A stretch of DNA of 64,000 nt, taken from positions 9,665 through 73,664 of the forward strand of contig CABUNB010000005.1 in NCBI GenBank assembly GCA_902492755.1, given 5' to 3'. Shown in pieces: positions 18,029 through 26,643 of this stretch. The notes below the pieces were generated by a model that had not been told where the DNA came from, searched no databases, and was given only the letters and a program-made list of their open reading frames with translations. This DNA comes from an uncultured Collinsella sp. (GTDB lineage: Bacteria > Actinomycetota > Coriobacteriia > Coriobacteriales > Coriobacteriaceae). Position numbers and translations under genes: made by a program. The first letter of the stretch is position 1. Every line of letters begins with the position of its first letter.

Positions 18029-18154
18029 AGTTTTGAATAATTGCCGCTCGCCTACTGATACATACCGTTCACCGTATATAGTGGTCATGTTTGGACACGA
18101 ATTGATGTTCCGTTGCCATCCTTAATAATGTTGGTAGTGCGGAAATGATTTGCA

Positions 18155-18733
18155 ATGGAGAAATGCAGCGTGAGCACAAGAAAAAAAATATTGGACGCAA
18201 TGTACGATCTTGTGGCAGAAGTCGGTTATGACAAAGCGTCTATCGGAAAGATTTGCGACTTTGTCGGTATATCCAAGCCGTCGGTGTACTACTACTTTCC
18301 CTCTAAAGAGGAGATTTTCACTACGCTCTTGGACAGCATGTTTCCGACCATCGACTATCAGCGCGACTACTCGCTAATAGTCGATAGGGACGGGTTCAAG
18401 GCCGCGCTTATCGAGCTCGGCAATTCAGTTATAGGTGGCTATCGAAGCGATGAAAAGCGCCGGCGCGTGCTGGCCGAGGTTAGCGTTCAAGCAAATCGAA
18501 TTCCTGCAGTTCAGGAACGTCAAGCGACGGCGACCAAACGAACCATGGATGCGCTTAAAGACATCCTTCTTCATGGTGTAGAGATTGGCGCGTTTTCCGA
18601 TAGCGCCGACGTAATGCTCTACGTACAAATTCTTTATACCGTTCTGGAGGGAGCAAGCAATACGGTCGCTCAAGGTGAGGATATTGATGAGAAAGCGGTT
18701 TGGGCGGGAATAGTCGAGCTTATGTTCAAATAA
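18155..18733 (+). CDS. TetR/AcrR family transcriptional regulator
   Basis: 192 residues. The N-terminal helix-turn-helix is clear: TRKKILDAMYDLVAEVGYDK, then ISKPSVYYYFPSKEEIF. The C-terminal part is helical and presumably binds a ligand. A GTG start at 18170 is an alternative, with GGAGA nine bases upstream. The gene is divergent from the agmatine deiminase operon and upstream of the convergent second MFS gene. Shared palindromes suggest it controls both transport/catabolic units, perhaps in response to agmatine or putrescine; the effector is inferred from context only. Confidence 0.9.
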   Translation: MEKCSVSTRKKILDAMYDLVAEVGYDKASIGKICDFVGISKPSVYYYFPSKEEIFTTLLDSMFPTIDYQRDYSLIVDRDGFKAALIELGNSVIGGYRSDEKRRRVLAEVSVQANRIPAVQERQATATKRTMDALKDILLHGVEIGAFSDSADVMLYVQILYTVLEGASNTVAQGEDIDEKAVWAGIVELMFK

Positions 18734-18794
18734 ACCAGCCAAGCTGAAGCGCATGTTGGCACCCATGGTGCCTGCGGGCAACCTTTAAAACGAA

Positions 18795-18836
18795 AACAGG
18801 GGTCGACTCCAGTCTGGCTTGGAGTCGACCCCTGTT
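18795..18836. terminator. Bidirectional terminator
   Basis: A perfect 17-bp stem (18795-18811 with 18820-18836, arm AACAGGGGTCGACTCCA) with an eight-base loop, between the convergent TetR and MFS genes. Confidence 0.85.
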
Positions 18837-18871
18837 GCATGGCAATCTATGCCGATGCAAATCGGCGCTTA

Positions 18872-20152
18872 TTACTTTTCAGCAGCCTTATTGAGAAAGC
18901 CGGAAACGATAGCAAACGCAGCAATCATAAGGTTGCAGGCAATGCAGAAGATAAATACTCCCTGGAATGACCCTGCCATGCCGTAAACCTTCATCATGAC
19001 CGGCATTCCAAAAGCACCGACGACATAGCCCGCTGAGCAAACGATCGAATAGATCCTTCCAAAATCGCGTGATCCAAAGAGCGAGAGGAGAAGCATCGGC
19101 ATTGCGGTTCCAACGATGGCGAACATGACATCGTTTACACCAGCTGCAATGATGGAAACGGTCTCATTGCTTCCGCCAATGATAAGAAGCAGGAATGAAA
19201 GAATGCTGACACCTGTCCATGCGACCGTTGCTTTAATAGCGCCAAGCTTGTCGCATGTTTTGCCCACGAAGGGATTTAGGAAGATATCGGAGAGTGAAGC
19301 TGCCGAGACCATTAAGCTTCCTACGATAGGATTGAAACCGACCTCGCTTGCATAGGTTGGAAACAGCTGGTTCATGCAGCAGGTGAGCTGCGCCACGCAA
19401 AGCAAGAGGACACAGAGAATAAAAGACGGCGTTTTCGCGGCATCGCGGAGTGCCATGCCCGAAAGGACATCTTCCTGCTCATCGGCGCTGCAGCTCTCAT
19501 GGGTTTCGGAGGCGGTCTCTCCGTACGGAAGCATATTGCGATCAGAGGGGTTAAGGCGAATGATAAATGCGCTTGCAGGCAAAATCATAGCTGCAGAAAC
19601 GGCCGCAAGCACGATGTATCCCGTACGCCAGCCTTGCTGCTCGATGACCAGTGTAATGACAGGACTCAATAACAGCGTGCAGAGAGAATTAACGCCCCAA
19701 GCGAGGCCGATGGCGAGACCGGACGATTTGCTGAACCATTGGTCAATGACATCGGACATGCAGACGCCCGTTGTAAACGAAAAGCAGATGCCGATCACTG
19801 CGGCGGAGACGGTGAACATCCAGACCTCGGTGTAGAACGCCATTGCGGCGCCGGCGGCAATAAGGACGAGTTCAATGCAAATATGCCATGGTTTGCCGAT
19901 TACTTTTGGAATGAAGCGACTCAAAAGCGGAAGCCCAAGCGCAAGGCCAAGAAGAATCGCGGTGAAATAGAAAGAAAAAGAAGTGTAGTCAAAGCCCAGA
20001 TCTTCACATACTGGAGCAACGAATGAGCCGGCAATAATGCTATATGTGCCAGTTGTTCCGGCGGACATTAAGCCGAGCGCAATAACGACGACCCAAGCAA
20101 ATGCGCCGCTTTCACGGAGACAATCTTTTTTGGCTGGTGTGGCGAGAGTCAT
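18872..20152 (-). CDS. MFS transporter (OFA-like), paralogue of the 14228 gene
   Basis: 426 residues with about 12 membrane helices. It is strongly similar along its whole length to the MFS carrier at 14228 (shared ALGLMSAGTTG, GFDY, YTEVWMF, SDVIDQWF, CCMNQLFPTYASEVGF). I chose ATG 20152, which has GGAGCAACC upstream; the longer open frame to 20227 would run through a putative operator. It is transcribed alone, with its own promoter region holding two TACC-N4-GGTA-type sites. Probably a second carrier for the same or a related polyamine substrate. Confidence 0.85.
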   Translation of the reverse strand: MTLATPAKKDCLRESGAFAWVVVIALGLMSAGTTGTYSIIAGSFVAPVCEDLGFDYTSFSFYFTAILLGLALGLPLLSRFIPKVIGKPWHICIELVLIAAGAAMAFYTEVWMFTVSAAVIGICFSFTTGVCMSDVIDQWFSKSSGLAIGLAWGVNSLCTLLLSPVITLVIEQQGWRTGYIVLAAVSAAMILPASAFIIRLNPSDRNMLPYGETASETHESCSADEQEDVLSGMALRDAAKTPSFILCVLLLCVAQLTCCMNQLFPTYASEVGFNPIVGSLMVSAASLSDIFLNPFVGKTCDKLGAIKATVAWTGVSILSFLLLIIGGSNETVSIIAAGVNDVMFAIVGTAMPMLLLSLFGSRDFGRIYSIVCSAGYVVGAFGMPVMMKVYGMAGSFQGVFIFCIACNLMIAAFAIVSGFLNKAAEK

Positions 20153-20190
20153 GGTTGCTCCATTTCTATCGGCAATACATCCTATATGCC

Positions 20191-20202
20191 TACCGATAGG
20201 TA
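20191..20202. promoter_or_regulatory. Putative TetR operator, site 2
   Basis: TACCGATAGGTA, a TACC-N4-GGTA palindrome about 40 bp upstream of the second MFS start. It matches the core of the 18011 site. Confidence 0.55.
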
Positions 20203-20257
20203 TATAAACCAGAGGACTCTTCGTCAAGCATTAAGCGGGGAGAGGGAGTTCTTAACC

Positions 20258-20269
20258 TGCCGAACGGTA
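20258..20269. promoter_or_regulatory. Putative TetR operator, site 3 (one mismatch)
   Basis: TGCCGAACGGTA matches TACC-N4-GGTA with one mismatch, and its spacer GAAC is the complement of the GTTC spacer in site 1. Confidence 0.4.
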
Positions 20270-20296
20270 ATTAGACCCCGTTTTCGCAAGGGTCTC

Positions 20297-20329
20297 AATG
20301 TGACAAAGGGACTGTCCCTTTGTCACATT
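20297..20329. repeat. Perfect palindrome of the TGTGACAAAG family
   Basis: Fifteen-base arms AATGTGACAAAGGGA and complement around CTG. It overlaps the stop codon of the minus-strand ABC transporter gene by two bases and probably terminates it. The same arms occur at 14111-14143. Confidence 0.7.
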
Positions 20330-23300
20330 ATTCGGAGCGCAAGGCTTCCACGGGGTCTTTTTTGGAGGCGCTGCGGGCAGGCAGTAGACCGGCAACGACC
20401 GTCAGCAGCACCGAAATTGCAATGAGCACCAGCGCATCCTGCACGGGCAGGCTCATCAGGTTGGGGACCTGTTTGGCCGCAAGCGCCCATGCATTGACCG
20501 GGAAGCTCACGAGCACCACGACGACAACGGCAAAGACACCGGCGATGAGGCCCTCGATAAAGGTCTCGGCGTTGAACACGTTTGCCACGTTGCGCTTCGA
20601 CGCACCGATCGCACGTAGGATGCCGATCTCCTTCTTGCGCTCCAGCACGCTGATGTAGGTGATGATGCCGATCATGATGGAGCTCACGACCAGACTGATG
20701 CTCACGAATGCGATGAGCACCAAACTGATGGTGTTCACGATGTCGGTCACCGAACCCATGATGATACCCATGTAGTCGGTGTACGAGATTGCCTGTTCAT
20801 CGTGGCCGGCAGCTTTGACCTGCTTGTTATACGCATCGATGCGATCGAGCACGCGCTCCTTGGCCTCAAAGTCGCGCGGGAAAATCTTAACCGAGATGGG
20901 GTCTGCCTCGTCCGCATAGCCCAGCGTGGTCAAATTGTTGTCGTAGGTGAGCTTCGACGCCTTGGCATAGCTCATCATGAGCGAACTCAGGTCCTCGGCG
21001 TCCATGTTGAAGTGGATGGCACGAGCAAAGGCGCTCGCATCCACGCGCATGGCGCCCGCCAAGTTGGCAAAACTCGAAGACATCTGCGTCGCCATCTGGT
21101 CCATAAGCCCTGCCGCGCCCGCCTTGAGCTGAGCCGATACCGTCGTCGCGATCTGCTCACTGATCGTCTTCGTCACCTGATCCATAGCCTGCTGCAGATA
21201 CGGAGCCAGCTGCTTTTGCACATAGTCGGTCATCGCCTGCTGCAGCCGCTCGGCCAGGGCATCGCCGCCGAGCGCTTTGAGCTGGGTCAGGATTTGCTGG
21301 GCTGCCGTATCACTCTCAAGATACGCCGAGAATGCGGCAGCAAGCTTTGATGCGTCCTTAAGATCTTCGGGCGACAGCGCCTTAAACTGATCAGACTGCA
21401 AAAAGCCCTCAAACAGCTGGTTGGCTAGTGTTCCCACCTGCTGCATTTGCTCGGGCGTAAGTTCCAGGCCGTCAAAGATACCCGAAAAATCTGGGGTTGG
21501 CGCTTTGGCCATAATGTCGCTGAAGTCGATGTCCTTCCCAACGCCCGAAAGGTCAATATCCAGCCCGGATAAGTCGATACCAGAAAGGTCGATACCGCCC
21601 GCCGCGCCCGAGAACGCAGATGCATCGAACGAGAACGCGCTCTTGAGCGCCGCCTCGTCCACGCTGAACATACTGCCCAGATCCACGCCCTGTTTGGCCT
21701 CGCCTTGCAGTTCGTCGAAGGTTTTGCCCGTAAAGACATCCGTCTCGGGGTGGGCGAGTTGCTCTTGCACAATCTGCGAATCGGCGGCGCGCTCCATAAG
21801 CTGGCGAGTCAGCACATGCGTATAGGCAATGCCTGGAGACAACGCACTCGCGTTGGCGGTCTCGTTGGGTCGCACCACGCCCACAATGCGAACATCGATA
21901 CCGTCGGCAACCTTGTCGGCCATAAAGTCGGTGTCGCCAGACATATCGGTCCACATGCCGGTCTCTTCGTTTTTGCGATACGCATCGGCCGGCGACAGCA
22001 TCTTAAACGTGGTAGACAGCGCATCGTCGTAGGTAAAGTCGGTGCCGGTTTCGGGCGTTTCGACCTTGCCGTCGGCCGTCATGGCACTGTTAACCAGGTC
22101 GTTGAGTTCATCGATATCCAGCGCACCGATGCTGTAGAGCGTGTAATCGCCCACCGTGCCACGGCTCGAAAGCACCATCACGGCTTCGTTAGCAGACGTA
22201 GGCCAATGCCCCGCCACGACATCGTACTGGCTGTCGAGCAAGCTCTGGTCGTCGATCATCTCGTTAAAGACCGAGGTCCCCATGGACTCCATGCTCACCG
22301 TCGCCGCCGAGCTCGCGCCCCCGCTCATGGCCTCGGTCATGGCGTTGGGCACCAGCCGGACAGGCTTCTCATCGCCCTTCCCGGCACGATAGACAACCGG
22401 CGATACACCGTAGCCGTACTGAATGGCGTTGACCTCTTTATCGATACCGTCGCCACCGGCATCGAGCCATGCCTTAAAGCTCGTCATGTCGTTGGACTTA
22501 ACGCTCGCGAACATATCCTTTACGGCCGTGACCACGGGAATCTTATCGGTTCCCTTAGCCTTGCCGCCGGCACTGTCGTCGGACGAATCCACGTTTTCAG
22601 GCGAGTCATCATCCGCAGCCCCCTGCCCGCCCATCATGGACGACAGGTCGTAATCCTGCTTGGAAATGGTGAGCGGGTAGCTCGAGAGCGTATCCTCCTC
22701 GACCTTTTTGATGTAGCCGTTTACGCCGTTGGACAGCGCCAGAATCGCCGCAATGCCGATAATGCCAATCGAGCCTGCAAAGGCAGTCATGGCCGTGCGG
22801 CCCTTCTTGGTCATGAGGTTTCGGGCAGAAAGCCCCAGCGCCGTCACAAAGCTCATCGAGGTTTTGCGCGTAGGCTTTGCCTCGCGACGCGCGGCCTTGG
22901 CAGCATCAAAGGGGTCGGAATCGTCGGTGATCTTGCCGTCCGCCAGATTGACGATACGCGTGGCGTACTGGTACGCCAGGTCGGGATTGTGCGTGACCAT
23001 GATAACCAGGCGGTCGCGCGCAACGTCTTTGAGCAAATCCATAACCTGTACGGATGTCGTTGAATCCAAAGCGCCAGTCGGCTCGTCGGCAAGGACGATC
23101 TCAGGGTCATTGATCAGGGCGCGGGCAATGGCCACGCGCTGCATCTGTCCACCCGATAGCTGGCTCGGGCGCTTGTTAACGTGCTCGCCCAGGCCAACCG
23201 CCTCGAGCGCCTCGCGCGCACGCTGGCGGCGCTCGGCATGCCCCACACCTGTGAGCGTGAGCGCCAGCTCCACGTTTTCCAAAATGGTCTGATGTGGAAT

Positions 23301-23582
23301 GAGGTTATAGCTCTGGAACACAAAGCCGATGCGGTTGTTGCGATAGGCATCCCAATCGCGATCGCGAAAGTCCTTGGTCGAGATGCCGTCGATGAGCAGG
23401 TCGCCGGAATCGAAATGATCCAGTCCGCCGATGACGTTGAGCATCGTAGTTTTACCCGAACCCGAGGGACCCAGAATGGCCACGAACTCGTTATCGCGAA
23501 AAGACAGGCTTACGTTGTCGAGCGCCACCTGCGTAAACGACTGCGTAACGTACCTTTTGCAAATACCTTTGAGCTCCAGCAT
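20328..23582 (-). CDS. MacB-like ABC transporter, fused ATPase and permease
   Basis: 1084 residues. The ATPase (about 1-225) has GPSGSGKTT, LSGGQMQRVAIARAL and LADEPTGALDS. A transmembrane helix near 265-285 is followed by a very large extracytoplasmic region (about 300-920) rich in Asp, Ser and Gln, and then three helices typical of FtsX/MacB permeases at the C-terminus (including VSISLVVSSIMIGIITYISV). MacB-type proteins use ATP to drive substrate or lipid/peptide movement outside the membrane. ATG 23582 follows GGAGAGG; an upstream GTG (23609) is possible. The extracytoplasmic domain is several times the usual size. No adaptor gene is nearby. Confidence 0.88.
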   Translation of the reverse strand: MLELKGICKRYVTQSFTQVALDNVSLSFRDNEFVAILGPSGSGKTTMLNVIGGLDHFDSGDLLIDGISTKDFRDRDWDAYRNNRIGFVFQSYNLIPHQTILENVELALTLTGVGHAERRQRAREALEAVGLGEHVNKRPSQLSGGQMQRVAIARALINDPEIVLADEPTGALDSTTSVQVMDLLKDVARDRLVIMVTHNPDLAYQYATRIVNLADGKITDDSDPFDAAKAARREAKPTRKTSMSFVTALGLSARNLMTKKGRTAMTAFAGSIGIIGIAAILALSNGVNGYIKKVEEDTLSSYPLTISKQDYDLSSMMGGQGAADDDSPENVDSSDDSAGGKAKGTDKIPVVTAVKDMFASVKSNDMTSFKAWLDAGGDGIDKEVNAIQYGYGVSPVVYRAGKGDEKPVRLVPNAMTEAMSGGASSAATVSMESMGTSVFNEMIDDQSLLDSQYDVVAGHWPTSANEAVMVLSSRGTVGDYTLYSIGALDIDELNDLVNSAMTADGKVETPETGTDFTYDDALSTTFKMLSPADAYRKNEETGMWTDMSGDTDFMADKVADGIDVRIVGVVRPNETANASALSPGIAYTHVLTRQLMERAADSQIVQEQLAHPETDVFTGKTFDELQGEAKQGVDLGSMFSVDEAALKSAFSFDASAFSGAAGGIDLSGIDLSGLDIDLSGVGKDIDFSDIMAKAPTPDFSGIFDGLELTPEQMQQVGTLANQLFEGFLQSDQFKALSPEDLKDASKLAAAFSAYLESDTAAQQILTQLKALGGDALAERLQQAMTDYVQKQLAPYLQQAMDQVTKTISEQIATTVSAQLKAGAAGLMDQMATQMSSSFANLAGAMRVDASAFARAIHFNMDAEDLSSLMMSYAKASKLTYDNNLTTLGYADEADPISVKIFPRDFEAKERVLDRIDAYNKQVKAAGHDEQAISYTDYMGIIMGSVTDIVNTISLVLIAFVSISLVVSSIMIGIITYISVLERKKEIGILRAIGASKRNVANVFNAETFIEGLIAGVFAVVVVVLVSFPVNAWALAAKQVPNLMSLPVQDALVLIAISVLLTVVAGLLPARSASKKDPVEALRSE

Positions 23583-23835
23583 GGACGGCAACCTCTCCTG
23601 CGCAGGCACCCTGCCCGCTCTCCTCCGCCGTTCGTATTCGACGCGTTTGTCCTACTCTATCCCCATTTTTTGCCGACGCCAGTGAGGAATGTAACAAACC
23701 GCGCCAAAAAACGAACGGGACGGCGCCCAAAAGAAGAGGTCCCGAGCGGGACCTCTATATGGTGGAGCTTATCTTGAAAGGTAGCGGACTACTTCGCACA
23801 GCGGCGCACGATCTTCGCCATGCTTTACGCGTTTT

Positions 23836-24807
23836 CTACTGCTCGCTATTCGCAATCGCCTGGTCAATAAGCTTGTCGAGCGCTGCGCGCTGCTCAGCGG
23901 AGCTGATGGCTCCCACGATTGGATCCCCTACGATGTTGCCATTCTGATCGATGACATACGTTGTCGGGAACGAGAACAAATTTGACGTAAACTTACCGGC
24001 ATCGCTATCCGACTTGAACCAGATGTTCTTATACGTCACGCTCTTCTTGCTCAGCACGTCCTTGGCATCTGCAATCTCGCCCTTGTTGCCATCGAGCGTA
24101 AAGGAATTGACGCCCACGACCTGGCCGCCCTTCTTGGCGAGCTCCTTATTCAGGTCCTCAAGGTCGCCCAACTCACCCACGCACGGCTTACAAGTGGTGA
24201 ACCAGAAGTTCATGACGGTGACCTTGTTCTTAGAGAACAGCTCGTCGCTGCTCACGTCGTTGCCATCCAGGTCTTTGCCCGTAAAGCTGGGGAACTTCGT
24301 CGTCTCGCTCGAAGCATTGGCACCAGCCGTCATGCCAGCGGTCGAAGCGTCGACGCTCTCGCCTGCACTCGGCGTGCTTCCACAGCCGGGGAACTCCTTC
24401 TCCAGGCTCTCGAGCTTGTCCTCGATCTCCTTGATCTGCTGTGCACCGGCCTTGAGTGTCTTAAGCTCATCCGCCGTGAACTCATCCTTGGCGCCGTCGA
24501 TGGTCTTGAGCAGAAAATCGCCGTAATTGCTGCCATCCTCAATCATTGCCGAGTCTTTATTTGCCGCATTGAATACCTTTTCCCACAGCGCGTTATCACT
24601 CGAAAAGATATCGTTCTCCTTTTGCATGAGTTTTGCATACAGCTCGGCGGCCTCGTCGGCATTGGCCGGCTTCTGCGCAGTGAGCTCTGCGATCTTAGGA
24701 TCGGAGCTCGCAGATTCGCTCGCATTGCCACCGGGCGCCGAACATGCCACAAGGCACAAGGCCAATACCGGCACCATAAACAGGGCCGCAATCTTAGAAA
24801 GCTTCAT
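23836..24807 (-). CDS. TlpA-like thioredoxin-fold lipoprotein
   Basis: 323 residues. A lipobox signal peptide (LCLVAC) is followed by a helical linker (about 25-150) and a TlpA/redoxin domain with the active site FTTCKPCVGEL near residue 200. It is probably an exported, lipid-anchored thiol-disulfide oxidoreductase. I chose the second ATG (24807) because GGAGGA lies six bases upstream of it. It is the last gene of an operon with a 4Fe-4S membrane protein and a small CXXC protein, a recurrent set in anaerobes. Whether it reduces protein disulfides or acts on peroxide-like substrates is not shown by the sequence. Confidence 0.88.
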   Translation of the reverse strand: MKLSKIAALFMVPVLALCLVACSAPGGNASESASSDPKIAELTAQKPANADEAAELYAKLMQKENDIFSSDNALWEKVFNAANKDSAMIEDGSNYGDFLLKTIDGAKDEFTADELKTLKAGAQQIKEIEDKLESLEKEFPGCGSTPSAGESVDASTAGMTAGANASSETTKFPSFTGKDLDGNDVSSDELFSKNKVTVMNFWFTTCKPCVGELGDLEDLNKELAKKGGQVVGVNSFTLDGNKGEIADAKDVLSKKSVTYKNIWFKSDSDAGKFTSNLFSFPTTYVIDQNGNIVGDPIVGAISSAEQRAALDKLIDQAIANSEQ

Positions 24808-24836
24808 AGTCATTCCTCCGTTTTGTCGAAGCTTGT

Positions 24837-25739
24837 TTACTTTTTATCGGCGGTCAAGGGAAGCTTTTCCGCCGACACATCCAGGCCATAGCGATAGCTG
24901 ATGGCATCGACAGGACAGGCCCCGATGCACTTTCCGCACCGGATACATTCGGCATGATTAGGCGCGCGGACCACATCAACGTCCATCTGACAAACCTTTG
25001 AGCACTTGCCACACGAGACACATCTGCATGCATCGACCCGAATCCCCAGTAGGGACACCTTATTCATGAGCGCATAGAACGCGCCGAGCGGGCAAATCCA
25101 TTTGCAGAAGGGGCGGTAGAACAAAACGCTCAGCACTACCACGGCAATGAGAACGACAAGTTTCCAGGTAAAGAGCTGCCCCAGCGCAGATCGAATGCCG
25201 GCGTTGGCAATGGCCAGCGGAATGGCGCCCTCGAGCACACCCTGCGGACAGACGTATTTGCAAAAGAACGGATCGCCCATCCCCACATCGTTGACCACCA
25301 GCACCGGCAGCAGCACCACGGCAAACAACAGCACGACGTACTTGATGTACGTGAGCGGCTTGAGCTTTTTCGTGGAGAACTTTTTGCCGGGAATCTTATG
25401 AAGCAGCTCCTGCAGCCAGCCAAACGGGCATAGAAAGCCGCATACAAAGCGTCCCAGCAGCACGCCGAGCAAAATGAGCGTACCGGTGACGTAGTAAGAA
25501 AAGTTGAACTTGGATGAACCCACCACCGACTGGAACGACCCGATGGGGCACGCACCCGATGCCGCGGGGCACGAATAGCAATTAAGTCCAGGTACGCAGA
25601 CTGTTTTTCCCGCGCCCTGATAGATGCCGCCTTTGGCAAAGTTTGGCAGGTGAATATTGGTGATGAGCGTCGCCGCCGCCTGAATGAATCCGCGAAATCG
25701 GGCCAAAACATGCGACGCAGTGTTTTCTCTTTTATCCAA
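24837..25739 (-). CDS. 4Fe-4S membrane protein (NapH/NosR/RnfB-like electron transfer)
   Basis: About 300 residues. A periplasmic-type cysteine cluster (CVPGLNCYSCPAASGACPIG) is followed by membrane helices interrupted by CGFLCPFGW and CKYVCPQG, another CKWICPLGAFY, and two ferredoxin-type clusters (CRCVSCGKCSKVC, CIRCGKCIGACPVD). Such proteins pass electrons across or along the membrane. The likely start is TTG 25739, which overlaps the stop of the small CXXC gene by eight bases; the open frame to 25826 reads that gene in another frame. Together with the TlpA lipoprotein it probably delivers reducing power outside the cell. Confidence 0.85.
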   Translation of the reverse strand: MDKRENTASHVLARFRGFIQAAATLITNIHLPNFAKGGIYQGAGKTVCVPGLNCYSCPAASGACPIGSFQSVVGSSKFNFSYYVTGTLILLGVLLGRFVCGFLCPFGWLQELLHKIPGKKFSTKKLKPLTYIKYVVLLFAVVLLPVLVVNDVGMGDPFFCKYVCPQGVLEGAIPLAIANAGIRSALGQLFTWKLVVLIAVVVLSVLFYRPFCKWICPLGAFYALMNKVSLLGIRVDACRCVSCGKCSKVCQMDVDVVRAPNHAECIRCGKCIGACPVDAISYRYGLDVSAEKLPLTADKK

Positions 25740-25881
25740 TTCCGATACACTCCAAGCACAGCCTAATCGCTTTGGCCAGCACGGCATCCGCCTCGCCACG
25801 CATAACGCCAAAGCACACCATGGCAATTCCGACGATCAACAAAGCGACCTGTACCACGGGTTTTACCGCTTTGAACAACAC
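25732..25881 (-). CDS. CD1871A family small CXXC-motif membrane protein
   Basis: 49 residues. The start is GTG 25881 with AAAGGAG five bases upstream. One membrane helix (VALLIVGIAMVCFGVMRGE, about 12-30) is followed by AKAIRLCLECIGIG at the C-terminus, with the CLEC pair that defines the family. It is the first gene of the operon with the 4Fe-4S protein and TlpA lipoprotein, a combination known from clostridia. Its exact role is unknown; the cysteine pair suggests redox exchange with its partners. Confidence 0.8.
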   Translation of the reverse strand: MLFKAVKPVVQVALLIVGIAMVCFGVMRGEADAVLAKAIRLCLECIGIG

Positions 25882-25968
25882 GACCACTCCTTTCGTTACG
25901 CGACCATTGGACCATATCGACTATAAAATCCGTGTTAAGCGCGATTTGGAATGTGCAAGGAGACTGTT

Positions 25969-26643
25969 ATGCGTATTTTGATCGTCGAAGACGAGCGAGC
26001 ACTGTGCGACACGATCGCACGCAGCTTGCGAAACCTGGCATACAGCGTCGACTGCTGCCACGATGGACGGGAGGCGCTCGATCTGCTGAGCATCGAAGTC
26101 TTTGACCTCGTGGTACTCGACCTCAATCTCCCCCGTATCGACGGCATGACCGTGCTCAGGGAACTTAGGAAAACCGACTGCGAGACCAAGATACTGATTC
26201 TGTCCGCGCGTGGCGAAGTATCCGATAAAGTCGCCGGACTCGATGCCGGCGCCAACGATTACCTTACCAAGCCGTTTCATCTGGACGAACTTGCGGCAAG
26301 GATCCGCAGCCTTACCCTCAGGCGCTTCGCACAAAGCGACATAGTATTAACCTGCGGAAAGCTCCGCTTTGATACCAAGGCGCGCATCGCTTCCGTGGAC
26401 AGCGAGGCTCTATCTCTTACACGCAAGGAAACGGGAATCTTGGAATATCTGATGCTTAATCAGGGGCGTCCGGTAAGCCAAGAAGAGCTTATCGAGCACG
26501 TTTGGGATAGCAGCGTGAACAGCTTTAGCAACGCAACCCGCGTTCACATCTCGTCGCTCCGCAAAAAGCTACGCAGCGCTTTGGGATACGACCCGATTCG
26601 CAATCGGATTGGAGAGGGCTACGTTATGGAGGATAGCGAATGA
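25969..26643 (+). CDS. OmpR/PhoB-family response regulator
   Basis: 224 residues. The receiver domain (about 1-115) has the acidic pair in IVEDER, the phosphorylatable Asp in LVVLDLNLPRIDG and the conserved Lys in NDYLTKPF. The C-terminal winged helix (about 125-220) ends in the usual HISSLRKKL and IGEGYVME. GCAAGGAG precedes ATG 25969; the upstream in-frame ATG is less well placed. It overlaps the kinase gene by four bases and is divergent from the CXXC/4Fe-4S/TlpA operon, which is therefore a plausible target. Confidence 0.92.
   Translation: MRILIVEDERALCDTIARSLRNLAYSVDCCHDGREALDLLSIEVFDLVVLDLNLPRIDGMTVLRELRKTDCETKILILSARGEVSDKVAGLDAGANDYLTKPFHLDELAARIRSLTLRRFAQSDIVLTCGKLRFDTKARIASVDSEALSLTRKETGILEYLMLNQGRPVSQEELIEHVWDSSVNSFSNATRVHISSLRKKLRSALGYDPIRNRIGEGYVMEDSE

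Noticed and set aside
21705..23063. Plus-strand open frame of 452 codons
   Set aside because: Antisense to the MacB-like gene; no start signal and no recognisable domains.
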